Counted from the first letter of the stretch, positions 27,198-38,893 are shown. The stretch: DNA of 64,000 bases from Opacimonas viscosa (GCF_024199005.1 NZ_JANATA010000018.1:1-64000); one strand, 5' to 3'. Translations and numbers: made by a program. Notes: generated from the sequence alone by a model not told the origin.

Positions 27198-28609
27198 TAG
27201 CACAAATACATGACAGACTTGAAGATTTAGTAACAAACTCTGCCCAACTAATTTTTGTGGGAAGTGACACTGTTGCCCAGCAACAACAAAATCTAGAGAA
27301 CTTTCTTACTCAACAAGACGAAAATGTCGAAATCGCCTTCATCCAAGTAGGCGTCGACGACACATCAGACAGTCTTAGAAGCTCTATTTGTGCACAACTT
27401 ATGCATGTCAATAGCTCTGGATTTGAGCGCCCACTAAACGAACTTTTACATGAATTAAATCACATCCCTGATCCTGTTTTAATCTGCCTGACCCATGCTC
27501 AGCACTTGTCGGAAGCCATGTTGAATGAGTTATGGAAACTCGTATTACAAAGCCGCTTCGGGGCCAACCAATTACATTTAAACATCATTTTATTTGCAGA
27601 TACCCAATGGGCTCAAGCCGCACAATTAGCGCTGGCTTATCAACAAGATGAACCTCCTATTATCTTGACCAACGATGCATTCACATATGAGTACCAAGGT
27701 TCTGAATTAGATCAAATGATTGCGCAAAAACGTGAGGCTTTTGCTCAACGTATCGCCCAAAGGAATGCTCCTCTTCCGGAACAAGCTCTTAAAAGGCATT
27801 TCATACACAGTACGTTTTTTCTCGCGAGTATGGTGAGCCTATTATTTATTCTCGCTGTTATGTTGGTTGCATTGCAATACCCGCAAGGTAAAGCCTTTTT
27901 TGCCAACTTATTCAACAGCTTACCCAACAATACAACAATACTATCCACTTCAGAGTCGAGCGATTCCCCTATCGCTGTATTCGATAAGCATGCTGTGGCA
28001 CCTCATGCGCTGATAGGAACTGAAGGTGAGACTTATGCATCAACTGCTGAGTTACCTTACATGACTTGGCAACAGGCTCTCGCACATAACCAAAATAAAG
28101 AGAAGACGACTGCAGTAAAAGACACCACTTTTGTTATGCAACTGCCCAGTAGCGCCTCTGTAGAAAGAAGTACTGCAGCACAAGAGAGTAGTGCAGTTTC
28201 TGTAAGCAACGTTACAGCTGTTGCTGCAGATGATACTGTAACAACTAACCAGCGGGATAAAGTTGTCGATACAGTACCTGAACCAGTCATTTATAGTGAT
28301 AATCGCAATGATTTTCTAGCCAAGGTGCCGAATACTTACTTTGTGATACAGTTATCGGGAATGGCAAACCCAACAGTTGCGCAAGAATTCATCAATAAAT
28401 TTGATTTACAAAACGAAGCTTGGTATTACACAACACAACGGTTTGGCGGAGATTGGTCCGTTGTGCTTTTAAATAATCATTTTTCAACTAGGCAAGATGC
28501 ACTTCTCAGGATAAACTCTTTCACACCTGAAATAAAAGCCATGTCACCGTTTGTTAAAAGTGCCCAGGCTGTCATAATCGAAATCAATCGAGTAGATGAT
28601 AACTCCTAA
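27194..28609 (+). CDS. damX: SPOR-domain cell division protein DamX-like
   Basis: A 471-residue bitopic protein with a cytoplasmic N-terminal region of about 210 residues that looks ATPase-like but degenerate. One membrane helix follows (about 213-236), then a Ser/Thr/Ala-rich periplasmic linker and a C-terminal SPOR domain (about 378-468, YFVIQLSGMAN, DWSVVLLNNHFSTRQDAL). SPOR domains bind denuded septal glycan. The start is a GTG with AGAGG seven bases upstream. Position between aroB and dam defines it as the DamX homologue; it overlaps dam by 14 bp. Confidence 0.87.
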   Translation: MIAQIHDRLEDLVTNSAQLIFVGSDTVAQQQQNLENFLTQQDENVEIAFIQVGVDDTSDSLRSSICAQLMHVNSSGFERPLNELLHELNHIPDPVLICLTHAQHLSEAMLNELWKLVLQSRFGANQLHLNIILFADTQWAQAAQLALAYQQDEPPIILTNDAFTYEYQGSELDQMIAQKREAFAQRIAQRNAPLPEQALKRHFIHSTFFLASMVSLLFILAVMLVALQYPQGKAFFANLFNSLPNNTTILSTSESSDSPIAVFDKHAVAPHALIGTEGETYASTAELPYMTWQQALAHNQNKEKTTAVKDTTFVMQLPSSASVERSTAAQESSAVSVSNVTAVAADDTVTTNQRDKVVDTVPEPVIYSDNRNDFLAKVPNTYFVIQLSGMANPTVAQEFINKFDLQNEAWYYTTQRFGGDWSVVLLNNHFSTRQDALLRINSFTPEIKAMSPFVKSAQAVIIEINRVDDNS

Positions 28610-29435
28610 ACATCGTTCCTTTTTAAAATGGGCTGGTGGTAAAAAGAAACTCGTTTCTGATATCCATCACTTATTACCCAAACGTCAGCGAACTCGATTA
28701 ATTGAGCCGTTTGTCGGAGGAGGTTCGGTTTTTTTAAATCTAGATTTCGATGAGTATCTGTTGATGGATACGAATGCAGATCTGATTAACCTTTTTAGTA
28801 TCATTAAAACCGATTGTGCGGATTTTATTGACCATGCTCGACGCTATTTCACTCCAGCACATAATACCCCAGAAACATATTATGCTTTGCGTCAGGAATT
28901 TAATGATTCCTCAGTACCCATGGAGCGAGCGTCACTTTTCTTATACTTGAATCGACATGGCTACAATGGCCTTTGTCGTTACAATAAAAGCGGTGGTTAC
29001 AACGTACCATTTGGACGTTATAAAAAGCCTTATTTCCCAGAAGATGAAATCCTTTTTTTTGCCCAGAAAGCAAAACGTGCGACGTTTATCCAAGGTGATT
29101 TTGCGGAAGCTTTTGCACACGCGAATTCCACAGATATGATTTACTGCGATCCACCTTACGCACCTGTTAAGCAAATTTCTAACTTTACGGCCTATGCTGG
29201 CAATCAATTTGGACCAGGTGAACAAAAACGGTTGGTACAAGTCACAGAACATGTTGTGAATCAAGGCACAGTGGTATTGATTTCAAATCACGATGTGCCC
29301 TTTACTCGAGAAATCTATCAAACAGCTGATAAAATCCATAAATTGTCAGTGCATCGTTCAATTAGCCGAAAAGGTCAGGAGCGAGTAAAGGTGGGAGAAC
29401 TGATGGCCCTGTATAAGAAAAAACGAAGCATCTAA
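28596..29435 (+). CDS. dam: DNA adenine methylase (GATC-specific)
   Basis: A 279-residue N6-adenine methyltransferase of the Dam class. It carries the S-adenosylmethionine motif FLKWAGGKKKL with EPFVGGGSVFLN and the catalytic DPPYAP motif (about residues 184-189). It methylates GATC, guiding mismatch repair and replication timing. The start overlaps the damX 3' end by 14 bases. In relatives the order continues rpe-gph-trpS; here a minus-strand block lies between dam and rpe. Confidence 0.96.
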   Translation: MITPKHRSFLKWAGGKKKLVSDIHHLLPKRQRTRLIEPFVGGGSVFLNLDFDEYLLMDTNADLINLFSIIKTDCADFIDHARRYFTPAHNTPETYYALRQEFNDSSVPMERASLFLYLNRHGYNGLCRYNKSGGYNVPFGRYKKPYFPEDEILFFAQKAKRATFIQGDFAEAFAHANSTDMIYCDPPYAPVKQISNFTAYAGNQFGPGEQKRLVQVTEHVVNQGTVVLISNHDVPFTREIYQTADKIHKLSVHRSISRKGQERVKVGELMALYKKKRSI

Positions 29436-29531
29436 GCAAGGGGTTCACCCAGCATATCGCAGTACGACAGTGAATGACTTATTTTATCCTCATTTTTGCT
29501 CTATCTTTTCTGTTTTTCTGTTTTACGCCTA

Positions 29532-29723
29532 TTATGCAAGCATGTAATTTACCCACACCACTAAAGCCGCAATAAAACAAATTACAAAAATAACACCTAC
29601 GATAATAAAAGGAAGTGGATTACTTGTCGCAAAATCTTGTTCGTAGTTTTTAGACGATTGGACACCTATCGCACTAGCTGCCACAGATTTGATAACTTGC
29701 CATAAGGATGGATTACTTGGCAT
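29532..29723 (-). CDS. DUF2970 family small membrane protein
   Basis: About 63 residues from the ATG at 29723: SLWQVIKSVAASAIGVQS, a charged linker containing DF, and one C-terminal membrane helix (LPFIIVGVIFVICFIAALVV). This pattern is that of DUF2970 proteins, small inner-membrane proteins of unknown function in Alteromonadales and Pseudomonas relatives. A start at 29780 would add 19 non-conserved residues and overlap the gene upstream, so I prefer the shorter form. The Shine-Dalgarno is weak. Confidence 0.7.
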   Translation of the reverse strand: MPSNPSLWQVIKSVAASAIGVQSSKNYEQDFATSNPLPFIIVGVIFVICFIAALVVWVNYMLA

Positions 29724-29742
29724 ATCGTTTACTTTGTATATA

Positions 29743-30144
29743 TTACTGAGTCGTCGGTCTCTGTGAACTTGAATTATCATCGCCCTGACTTGGTGTTAGG
29801 AGCTCTAATAAGTCTAAATAATGAAAAGTCGCAGAATCACTATCAGAAAAGACCCATTCTAACCAACTTACTTGGTTTTGTTCTGGTGCCAAGCAACGTT
29901 CAATTTGTGCTTTGGTCAAAGGCTCAATCTTAGTCTGGGGTGCACTACCAAAAGTTGCTTGATTAATTTGTTGAGAAAATGAAGATGTATTGGGAGTGAG
30001 GTTAGGAATAACAAATACAGAGGATGAAGTAGCAAGTTCTAAGCATCTCTGCTTTGACGAATCTGAGCTTGTCGCAAAAAAGTCAATTGCAACAACTGCA
30101 AATGCGGCGAGTGACAAACCAACTACCTTGTTCGATATGTACAT
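29743..30144 (-). CDS. Unrecognised small exported or membrane-anchored protein
   Basis: About 133 residues from the ATG at 30144, chosen because AGGGG lies seven bases upstream. The frame is open 34 codons further upstream but without a good start signal. The N terminus has one hydrophobic helix (about 6-24) ending near FFATSSDSSKQRC. The rest is polar, with two Cys (C33 and a second in ERCLAPEQ) that could pair if periplasmic, and a Ser/Gln-rich tail. I do not recognise the family. It precedes the DUF2970 gene by about 20 bp and probably shares its transcript. Confidence 0.6.
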   Translation of the reverse strand: MYISNKVVGLSLAAFAVVAIDFFATSSDSSKQRCLELATSSSVFVIPNLTPNTSSFSQQINQATFGSAPQTKIEPLTKAQIERCLAPEQNQVSWLEWVFSDSDSATFHYLDLLELLTPSQGDDNSSSQRPTTQ

Positions 30145-30224
30145 ATTGTTAACCCCTAAGCAGAGACATTTATTTAACTGTCTAAATTCTAAAACTTTCC
30201 ACCAATGATTATAGTTCAAAAATG

Positions 30225-30279
30225 AAAAAAGACCAGTGTAATACAAAATTCATCCTGAACATTGTTCACAACTGGTCTT
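30225..30279 (-). terminator. Terminator downstream of the TorF-type gene
   Basis: On the minus strand AAGACCAGT (30279-30271) pairs with ACTGGTCTT (30237-30229) around a 33-nt loop and runs straight into six T (30230-30225). The loop contains a second 13-bp palindrome TGAACATTGTTCA (30256-30268) that can fold inside it. It lies about 80 bp after the TorF stop codon. Confidence 0.65.
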
Positions 30280-30356
30280 GAGCATCTTTATCCAGTCTTA
30301 CTTACCACCACAACACTGCGATGGTTTAGCTATAACGTACTGAATAATAATACTTT

Positions 30357-30974
30357 TTATAAATCAAATGATTTACCGATCGAGAAGTATAGTGATTCTG
30401 AATCATCTAAATCTGAACCACTAGATACTAAACTAATACCTAAATCAAAGCCTTGGTAATCTGTACCATAACCAAACTCTAAATATTCGCCTTCGAAGTC
30501 TTCACCCCAAGTACCAAAAGTACCATAAAAACCGCTGTGCTCTAGTGTGATACCAGTAAAGGAATAATCCATATCCATAGGCTCGTCAACTGGTCCTTTC
30601 CAATCACCAAAACTATATTCAAGGCTGACAATGCCAAAAGATGCGCTTAGGTTCACTTCGCCATACTGTGAATCAAAATCACCTGTATATTGATATGAGG
30701 TATAGCCGATGCCTAAACCTAGGCCACTTTCAAATTCGTGTCCATAACCACCGTAGATATCAACTTCTAGGCCATCTTCAACTTCAGCTGTCCAAACACC
30801 TGCATAAATACCGCCGTTTTCATAGTCGATTCCGGCAGAAGCAGAAGCAGACTCAGTTTGTTGAATACCACGGAAATGATAGTCACTAACTAAGCCAACG
30901 TTTGCTGACCAATCAGCCATCGCTGATGTTGATAAAAGTGCTGCGCTGATTGCAGTTAATTTAAGTAGTTTCAT
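30357..30974 (-). CDS. TorF family putative outer-membrane porin
   Basis: A 205-residue exported beta-barrel-like protein. A signal peptide ends at SAMA (about 20); the mature part alternates aromatic and Gly residues and starts with the family hallmark SANVGLVSDYHFRGIQQT. It closes on the aromatic-containing terminus YFSIGKSFDL, as in outer-membrane barrels. It belongs to the gammaproteobacterial TorF/Gcw_chp family, whose transport substrate is not established. It is transcribed opposite to dam and rpe. Confidence 0.85.
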   Translation of the reverse strand: MKLLKLTAISAALLSTSAMADWSANVGLVSDYHFRGIQQTESASASAGIDYENGGIYAGVWTAEVEDGLEVDIYGGYGHEFESGLGLGIGYTSYQYTGDFDSQYGEVNLSASFGIVSLEYSFGDWKGPVDEPMDMDYSFTGITLEHSGFYGTFGTWGEDFEGEYLEFGYGTDYQGFDLGISLVSSGSDLDDSESLYFSIGKSFDL

Positions 30975-31335
30975 GTGTAACTCCGTTTATAGTATGTGTA
31001 ATGTTTTCTTTTACTTATCAACCTATCGACAAGTAAATTAGAATATTAATATATAATTCTGTATGTATTTATACACACATCGTGCCATTTTTTATAATGC
31101 CACTCAAGACGTTGATTTTAAATATCTTTTTAATCATGTCTACACTTTTTCAGATCTATTTAAATCTATTACGCACCAAAATTGATCAATGTCGCACAAT
31201 CAAAGGACGTCTCATATTCTCTTATATGGGTAGTTGCTAGCTTATTTTATATGGTGCTTTGGTCGATACTCATTCCCCATATTTCTCTCAATGTGGCATA
31301 ATCTCACTATCATAGATCTAAATAATGGAACTTAT
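30975..31335. promoter_or_regulatory. Divergent TorF/rpe intergenic region
   Basis: About 360 bp with no gene I can support. Both divergent promoters should lie here. A 9-bp near-perfect inverted repeat (TTACTTATC 31011-31019 and GACAAGTAA 31028-31036, 8-nt gap) lies in the TorF leader, about 40-60 bp before its start. A reading frame continues upstream of rpe to 31234, but conservation begins at 31336. Confidence 0.4.
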
Positions 31336-32004
31336 ATGACCACACATCTCATTGCGCCATCCATACTTTCTGCTGATTTTGCTCGCTTGGGTGAAGATGT
31401 AGCTAATGTTTTGTCAGCCGGAGCGGATATTGTGCACTTTGATGTCATGGACAATCATTATGTGCCCAATTTGTCTTTTGGCGCGCCCATTTGTCAAGCT
31501 CTGCGTAACTATGGGATTACCGCACCTATTGATGTTCATTTAATGGTCACGCCAGTGGATAGTTTGATTGAACAATTCATTGCCGCAGGTGCCTCCATGA
31601 TTAGTTTTCACCCAGAAGCATCACTGCATGTTGACCGCAGTATTGAGCTCATCAAAAATGGCCGGTGTCAGGCTGGCTTAGTGCTTAACCCAGCAACACC
31701 TCTTAGTGTTTTGGAGCATGTTATTCACAAACTTGATTACGTGTTATTGATGTCAGTAAACCCTGGGTTTGGTGGACAAAAGTTCATCCCACATACCTTG
31801 GATAAAATTCGCCAAGTGAAAAGTTTTATTCAACATCGTAACCCTCATGTTAAAATAGAAGTCGATGGCGGTATCAACACCCAAAATATTCAAGAAGTTG
31901 CAGCAGCTGGAGCGGATATGTTTGTTGCGGGCTCTGCGATTTTTAACCAGCCTGACTATGCAGCTGTGATCAAAACGATGCGCGAAAAACTCGCCAGCGT
32001 ATAA
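31336..32004 (+). CDS. rpe: Ribulose-phosphate 3-epimerase
   Basis: A 222-residue TIM-barrel enzyme of the pentose phosphate pathway interconverting ribulose 5-phosphate and xylulose 5-phosphate. Motifs: [33 protein letters not shown] (metal ligands), [18 protein letters not shown] and EVDGGIN. The start is set at [15 protein letters not shown], as in the family. The gph gene usually found next is missing; trpS follows after 77 bp. Confidence 0.96.
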   Translation: MTTHLIAPSILSADFARLGEDVANVLSAGADIVHFDVMDNHYVPNLSFGAPICQALRNYGITAPIDVHLMVTPVDSLIEQFIAAGASMISFHPEASLHVDRSIELIKNGRCQAGLVLNPATPLSVLEHVIHKLDYVLLMSVNPGFGGQKFIPHTLDKIRQVKSFIQHRNPHVKIEVDGGINTQNIQEVAAAGADMFVAGSAIFNQPDYAAVIKTMREKLASV

Positions 32005-32081
32005 AAATCACTCAAGTAATAATTCCCAAAGGTCGCACAATATAAGCTTGTGCCCTTATGTTCAAAAGAAGAAGAATGATT

Positions 32082-33092
32082 ATGCAAAAACCTATTGTAT
32101 TAAGCGGTTGCCAACCCTCTGGTCAGTTAACTATTGGTAACTATATGGGAGCTTTACGCCAATGGGTCGCAATGCAAGATACGCATGATTGTCTCTTCAT
32201 GATTGCAGATTTACACGCGATTACAGTTCGCCAAGACCCAGCAGCACTGAGAGCAGCTTGCTTGGATGGTTTGGCATTGTATTTAGCATGTGGCATAGAC
32301 CCAGAAAAAAGTACTATATTTATGCAATCACACGTACCAGAACATGCGCAGCTAGGGTGGGTCTTAAATTGTTACGCCCAAATGGGTGAGCTCAACCGTA
32401 TGACTCAGTTCAAAGATAAATCAGCCAAGAACATCACGAATATCAATGTCGGTCTGTATGGCTATCCGGTACTCCAAGCTGCAGATATCCTACTATACCA
32501 AGCCGCTGAAGTACCTGTTGGCGAAGATCAAAAGCAGCACCTTGAATTAACCCGTGATATTGCAACTCGATTTAACAATATATACGGCGATGTTTTCACA
32601 TTACCCAACCCATATATTCCGAAATCCGGCGGGGCTAAAGTAATGAGCCTGCAAGAACCGAACAAAAAAATGTCTAAATCTGATGAGAACCCAAATAATT
32701 TTGTGGGTTTATTAGAAGATATCAAAAAGATTACCAAAAAAATTAAACGTGCTGTGACGGATTCTGACGAAGCGGCCAATATTTATTTTGACCCGGAAAA
32801 TAAAGCTGGCGTATCGAATTTATTATCATTACTGTCGTGTACTACCGGCCGTTCTATTGATGAGTTGGTGCCAGAATATACTGATAAAATGTATGGGCAT
32901 TTAAAAGGTGATGTTGCCGAAGCGGTAGTCGCAATGCTCACACCAATCCAAGAACGATATGCCACCATCAGAGCGGATCAGGCTTATCTTGAATCCGTTA
33001 TGCAGCAAGGTGCGGCTAAAGCCTCTGAAAAAGCATCCAAAACATTAGCCAAAGCGTATGAAGCGGTAGGTTTTATTACTCCACAGCGTTAA
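32082..33092 (+). CDS. trpS: Tryptophan--tRNA ligase
   Basis: A class I aminoacyl-tRNA synthetase of about 336 residues. The HIGH-like motif lies in [17 protein letters not shown] and the KMSKS motif is intact ([12 protein letters not shown]). The start is placed at MQKPIVLSG (32082), matching the known N terminus; upstream in-frame ATGs at 32058 and 32076 are alternatives. It is followed by pabA after 8 bp. Confidence 0.96.
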   Translation: MQKPIVLSGCQPSGQLTIGNYMGALRQWVAMQDTHDCLFMIADLHAITVRQDPAALRAACLDGLALYLACGIDPEKSTIFMQSHVPEHAQLGWVLNCYAQMGELNRMTQFKDKSAKNITNINVGLYGYPVLQAADILLYQAAEVPVGEDQKQHLELTRDIATRFNNIYGDVFTLPNPYIPKSGGAKVMSLQEPNKKMSKSDENPNNFVGLLEDIKKITKKIKRAVTDSDEAANIYFDPENKAGVSNLLSLLSCTTGRSIDELVPEYTDKMYGHLKGDVAEAVVAMLTPIQERYATIRADQAYLESVMQQGAAKASEKASKTLAKAYEAVGFITPQR

Positions 33093-33100
33093 TTTACCAT

Positions 33101-33688
33101 ATGCTTTTACTTATCGACAATTACGATTCCTTTACCCACAACCTAGCTCGCTATTTTGTTGAGCTAGGTCAGGAAGTCAAAGTCGTGCGTAACGATGCCA
33201 TAAGTTGTGCCGAAATCGCAGCACTAAACCCTCAATATCTCGTCTTATCTCCTGGGCCATGTACTCCTAACGAATCAGGGATCACTTTAGAGGCAATCGC
33301 TACCTTTGCTGGTAAAATCCCCATGTTAGGTGTTTGTCTTGGTCATCAAGCCATTGCTCAAGTCTTCGGTGCAAAAATAATTCGTGCAAAACATGTATTA
33401 CATGGAAAAACAGCTAAAGTTAATCATAGTACTGGTCGATTATTTGTAGATATCGAGAATCCGTTTGTAGCCACGCGCTATCATTCTTTATTGATAAAAC
33501 CGGATACTCTCAGCACAAATTTTACAGTGACCGCATGGTGTGAAATGGATGACACGAGAGAAATAATGGCAATCGAAGATAACGCGCAACATATCTATGG
33601 CGTGCAATTTCACCCTGAATCATTATTAACCGAAGCGGGTCACGATATTTTACAAAACTTCTTGGTGGCAACAACGCCTATTGATTGA
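33101..33688 (+). CDS. pabA: Aminodeoxychorismate/anthranilate synthase glutamine amidotransferase subunit
   Basis: A 195-residue class I glutamine amidotransferase supplying ammonia to PabB (folate route) and possibly TrpE. Motifs: IDNYDSFTHNL, LSPGPCTPNESG, the nucleophile in GVCLGHQAI (Cys at about 79), and the His-Glu pair in VQFHPESLLT. Sequence alone does not separate PabA from TrpG. Linkage to argD/astC, as in enteric bacteria, and the lack of trpE nearby favour PabA, perhaps shared by both enzymes. Confidence 0.9.
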   Translation: MLLLIDNYDSFTHNLARYFVELGQEVKVVRNDAISCAEIAALNPQYLVLSPGPCTPNESGITLEAIATFAGKIPMLGVCLGHQAIAQVFGAKIIRAKHVLHGKTAKVNHSTGRLFVDIENPFVATRYHSLLIKPDTLSTNFTVTAWCEMDDTREIMAIEDNAQHIYGVQFHPESLLTEAGHDILQNFLVATTPID

Positions 33689-33750
33689 TAAATCCATAGG
33701 TGTACTCCACTCTAAGCGGTGAATCTATGCATTTATGGGCGTATTAATTA

Positions 33751-34875
33751 GTGAATCAACAACAGCAATCTTTGTACCATGCCTTGAGCTACAGTCGTGC
33801 ATTTGCAAAATCACGTGCTAATGGTGAGGACTTCTCTGCCATTGCCCAAAACCTACAAGATTCTATTCCATATAAATTAGACATTGAAAAAGACGCCGTA
33901 AAGCATCGCAATGCGGCCGAGGTGTCCGCTCAAGAAAAACTCACGAATGAAAGTCGTAGCTTTCATAAATTATTGAGTTTGGAGGTTGAAAAAGAATTAC
34001 AACACCCTGAAGTCTTGCTCAAAGGAATTGGTAACGTCGATCCTGCAATTGGCGAATGTATTGAGCTTTTAGCGAAACCTTCCTGTAGTTTTAGTCGGTT
34101 AGAGAGTGCTGTCGCTGAATTCCCATGGCTCCAAGATACCTTGATGAAATTAGTAAATGGTGAACAGTTTCGGCGCACTGACAGTTATGGGAAAACCATT
34201 ATTGTTGATAATTTGCGCACCGCAATCAGCTTTATTGGCATATCGAACTTACAAGTCTTAATTCCAGCTATTGTGTTCAAACGCACTATTCCGCAAATCA
34301 CCGATCCGTATCCTGAGATCAAAAAACGCATTTGGGAACATGCCATCAGTTCTGCAAATACTGCTATGTTCTTATCTCGAGTCAGAGAGAGAAATAAACC
34401 TTTACTGTATACTTCCGCATTGTTTCTAAATGTAGGCAAAAATATCCTTATCAGAATATTCTTTAAAGCATTCGATCACTTGCATCAAGAACAATTACTC
34501 AGTGCAGAAAGAGCACGTATGCAAGAAAAGCATGATTTAGTCAGTAAAGTGACCCCTGACTTGGATATCTTGCAAAGCTTAGTCGAAAAACACGCAATGC
34601 GATTAACGGTCAAGTTTTTTCAACAAATGCATCTTTCCTACCTCCCAATTGCTGCTTTGTATGAGGGTATTCAAGAGGCTGACCATACCTTTATCGACTC
34701 GGTATTAGTTGCTAAAGCCAAAGAATACGCTGAACTAAGAAGTCTCATCCAACAAAAACTCATCCCAGCCTCTGAGATCTTACAATGGAATAAAACACTC
34801 CATTTATCCGTCGAGGAATTCACGGAAATTAATCAAATGAATATTACTAAATTGCATTTTGCCAAGACCGAATAA
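33751..34875 (+). CDS. HDOD domain protein
   Basis: A 374-residue protein starting at a GTG. The N terminus (1-80) is polar; the HDOD domain spans about 85-290, with FPWLQDTLMKLVN, RTAISFIGISNLQVLIPA and KRIWEHAISSANTAMFLSR. HDOD domains resemble HD hydrolases but usually lack activity and act in signalling; none of the usual partner domains (GGDEF, EAL, receiver) is attached. It lies alone between pabA (62 bp) and the ast operon (247 bp). Its role is unknown. Confidence 0.85.
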   Translation: MNQQQQSLYHALSYSRAFAKSRANGEDFSAIAQNLQDSIPYKLDIEKDAVKHRNAAEVSAQEKLTNESRSFHKLLSLEVEKELQHPEVLLKGIGNVDPAIGECIELLAKPSCSFSRLESAVAEFPWLQDTLMKLVNGEQFRRTDSYGKTIIVDNLRTAISFIGISNLQVLIPAIVFKRTIPQITDPYPEIKKRIWEHAISSANTAMFLSRVRERNKPLLYTSALFLNVGKNILIRIFFKAFDHLHQEQLLSAERARMQEKHDLVSKVTPDLDILQSLVEKHAMRLTVKFFQQMHLSYLPIAALYEGIQEADHTFIDSVLVAKAKEYAELRSLIQQKLIPASEILQWNKTLHLSVEEFTEINQMNITKLHFAKTE

Positions 34876-34993
34876 GCAAAAGTGAGAAATTTATTTTTAC
34901 ATAAATAGCCGTTTCGCATTCTGCAATGATTTTCTTAACAACCTCGTTGCACACCCACTTATCAATCAGAACAACAAAACTGTTATAAAATCA

Positions 34994-35023
34994 TTATGTA
35001 AATACTTATGCATTTTTTATGCA
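34994..35023 (+). repeat. Direct repeats upstream of astC
   Basis: TTATGTA (34994) and TTATGCA twice (35006, 35017) recur at 12- and 11-bp steps, about one helical turn, roughly 100-130 bp before the astC start. This is a possible binding array for a regulator of the ast operon. No clear sigma54 promoter or canonical ARG box was found here. Confidence 0.35.
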
Positions 35024-35077
35024 ATATCAGCCAAACCCTTGTTATGACGGGCTTTATTAGATTTACAAGGGGGCTAA

Positions 35078-36349
<1,272 letters not shown>

Positions 36350-36350
36350 C

Positions 36351-37361
36351 ATGCTAGTGATTCGCCCTATTGCGGCGCAAGATTTTTCCTCATTAAAGGC
36401 AGTGGCAATTGAATCAGGTATTGGCTTTACGTCATTACCTGACAACGACACGTTGCTAGAAAATAAAATACACAGGGCTACTCATTCATTTACTAAAGTG
36501 GTCGCACACCCAGAAGATGAAGGTTACCTTTTTGTATTAGAGGATACCGACACAAGCACAGTGGTTGGGACCTGTGGTATCGAATCGAGTGTGGGCGTTG
36601 ATGATGCCTTTTATAATTACCATGTGGGTAAAGTCGTCCATTCTTCACGAGAGCTAAACATACACAACACGGTTGAGATCCTCACTTTTTGTAATGATTA
36701 CACTGGAATGAGCGAGATTTGCACCCTATTTCTAAGGGAGCAAGCACGGTTACCGAATGTGGGTAAGTTCTTGTCCAAATCTCGCTTTCTCTTTATTGCT
36801 GAACACAAAGAACGCTTTACTGACAAAATTTTCGCTGAAATGCGTGGCGTAAGTGACGAAAATGGTCGTTCTCCGTTCTGGGATTGGCTTGAAAAACATT
36901 TCTTCTCACTCGATTTTCCCACTGCAGATTATTTGACTGGCATTGGCAATAAAGTCTTTATTGCTGAGCTTATGCCCAAATATCCAATTTACGTTAACCT
37001 ACTTTCTGAAGCTGCCCAAGCGGTGATCGGTGCTGTTCATGAAAAAACTAAGCCCGCACTCGCTTTGTTAGAAAAGGAAGGTTTTAAAAACCGTGGCTAT
37101 GTCGACATATTTGATGCTGGACCAGCAGTTGAAGCTGATATTGACCAGATCAAAACAATTCGTGAATCAACCCGTAAACCTGCCATAGCAGGGGCTGTTC
37201 CAGAAGATAATTTACACATAATAATAAACACTGAAGTTGCTGATTTTCGAGCAGTTTGTCAGCCTATCAGAATTACTGACGACCATATCATTATGAGCCA
37301 ACAAGCAATGGAGACATTGCACATAAAAAATGGCGATATCGTGAGAGTCAGTCCAGTTTAA
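36351..37361 (+). CDS. astA: Arginine N-succinyltransferase
   Basis: A 336-residue enzyme transferring succinyl from succinyl-CoA to arginine, first step of the AST pathway. The N terminus has a GNAT-like segment ([27 protein letters not shown]), followed by [16 protein letters not shown] and [17 protein letters not shown], the family hallmarks. Length is normal (about 340). It is packed between astC (2 bp) and astD (20 bp). Confidence 0.96.
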   Translation: MLVIRPIAAQDFSSLKAVAIESGIGFTSLPDNDTLLENKIHRATHSFTKVVAHPEDEGYLFVLEDTDTSTVVGTCGIESSVGVDDAFYNYHVGKVVHSSRELNIHNTVEILTFCNDYTGMSEICTLFLREQARLPNVGKFLSKSRFLFIAEHKERFTDKIFAEMRGVSDENGRSPFWDWLEKHFFSLDFPTADYLTGIGNKVFIAELMPKYPIYVNLLSEAAQAVIGAVHEKTKPALALLEKEGFKNRGYVDIFDAGPAVEADIDQIKTIRESTRKPAIAGAVPEDNLHIIINTEVADFRAVCQPIRITDDHIIMSQQAMETLHIKNGDIVRVSPV

Positions 37362-37381
37362 CGACAGAATTAGGAAGTATC

Positions 37382-38851
37382 ATGACGACACATTTTATTG
37401 ACGGCCAATGGGTCGCTGGCTTAGGCGCGACTATTGAATCAACGGATCCAGCAAAAAACTCAGTCATTTGGACTGGGCAAGCTGCCTCAGACACACAGGT
37501 CGATGCCGCTATTGCCAGTGCTCGTTCAGCCTTTCAAGATTGGTCTTTATTGACATTTGCAGAGCGTCAAGCTTACGTCCAAGCATATGGTCGAGAGCTG
37601 GTCGCAAATAAAGAATTACTCGCTCGAACCATCGCCGAAGAAACGGGTAAACCTTTGTGGGAAACCGCTACCGAAGCAGCTGCAATGGTCGGTAAAATTG
37701 CCTTGTCAGAAAAATCCTACCAGCAACGCACAGGTGTTACCGAAAACCCAATGCCGCTTGGCAAAGCGTTTATTCGGCATAAGCCGCATGGTGTTGTGGC
37801 AGTGTTTGGCCCTTACAACTTCCCTGGTCATTTACCTAATGGACATATTGTTCCTGCATTACTAGCAGGTAATACCGTGGTATTTAAACCCAGTGACCTG
37901 ACACCAAAGGTTGCCCAAATCATGGTCCAACTTTGGGCCAAAGCTGGGCTCCCCAAAGGTGTTCTAAACCTTGTGCAAGGACGTGTTGAGACCGGCAAAG
38001 CATTAGCAGCACACCCACAAATTGATGGACTATTTTTCACGGGCTCGTCAAATACTGGCAAATTACTCCATGAGCAATTTGCCGGACATCCAGGTAAAAT
38101 CCTCGCATTAGAAATGGGTGGCAACAATCCTTTGATTGTCGCTGAAACCGCAAATATAGACGCGACCGTTCACGATATCGTCCAATCGGCTTTTATCACT
38201 TCTGGACAACGTTGTACTTGTGCGAGACGCTTGTTTATTCCAACCGGCCAATATGGTGATCAGGTGTTGGCACGCCTCGTTGAAGTTACCAAAAAAATTC
38301 GTGTCGGAGTTTATGATGCAGTCGAACAACCATTTATGGGCGCCATGATCTCAGCGCAGGTAGCTAACATGATGGTGAGAGCCCAAGCCGATTTAACCGC
38401 CTTAGGTGCACAAAGCTTATTACCATTGACACATTTAGACACGAAGACAGGTTTGGTATCACCTGGGATTATCGATGTGACGTCTATCCTTGAGGCGTTA
38501 CCTGATGAAGAACATTTTGGTCCTCTAGTGAAAGTGATCCGGTACACAGATTTCTCTGCTGCAATTACTGAAGCGAATAATACCAAGTATGGTTTATCAG
38601 CGGGTTTACTGGCTGATGATCCCGCACTTTGGGAGATCTTCTACACGCATATTAGAGCCGGTATTGTGAACTGGAACCGACCGATTACCGGCGCATCAGG
38701 TGCGGCACCATTCGGTGGTATTGGTGACAGTGGTAATCATCGTGCGAGTGCGTTTTATGCCGCTGATTACTGTGCTTACCCTGTTGCTTCAGTCGAACTT
38801 GAGCAAGGCGAACTACCTGGTACATTAAACCCAGGTTTAAATTTTGAATAA
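37382..38851 (+). CDS. astD: N-succinylglutamate 5-semialdehyde dehydrogenase
   Basis: A 489-residue NAD-dependent aldehyde dehydrogenase, fourth step of the AST pathway. Motifs: [27 protein letters not shown] (NAD binding), the general-base Glu in [10 protein letters not shown] and the nucleophile Cys in [10 protein letters not shown]. Length and sequence match AstD (E. coli 492). The second and fifth AST genes, astB and astE, are not in this window. Confidence 0.95.
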   Translation: MTTHFIDGQWVAGLGATIESTDPAKNSVIWTGQAASDTQVDAAIASARSAFQDWSLLTFAERQAYVQAYGRELVANKELLARTIAEETGKPLWETATEAAAMVGKIALSEKSYQQRTGVTENPMPLGKAFIRHKPHGVVAVFGPYNFPGHLPNGHIVPALLAGNTVVFKPSDLTPKVAQIMVQLWAKAGLPKGVLNLVQGRVETGKALAAHPQIDGLFFTGSSNTGKLLHEQFAGHPGKILALEMGGNNPLIVAETANIDATVHDIVQSAFITSGQRCTCARRLFIPTGQYGDQVLARLVEVTKKIRVGVYDAVEQPFMGAMISAQVANMMVRAQADLTALGAQSLLPLTHLDTKTGLVSPGIIDVTSILEALPDEEHFGPLVKVIRYTDFSAAITEANNTKYGLSAGLLADDPALWEIFYTHIRAGIVNWNRPITGASGAAPFGGIGDSGNHRASAFYAADYCAYPVASVELEQGELPGTLNPGLNFE

Positions 38852-38893
38852 CAAGTAGCGACTGATTTCGACTGACCAAATAAGGATAAAGAG

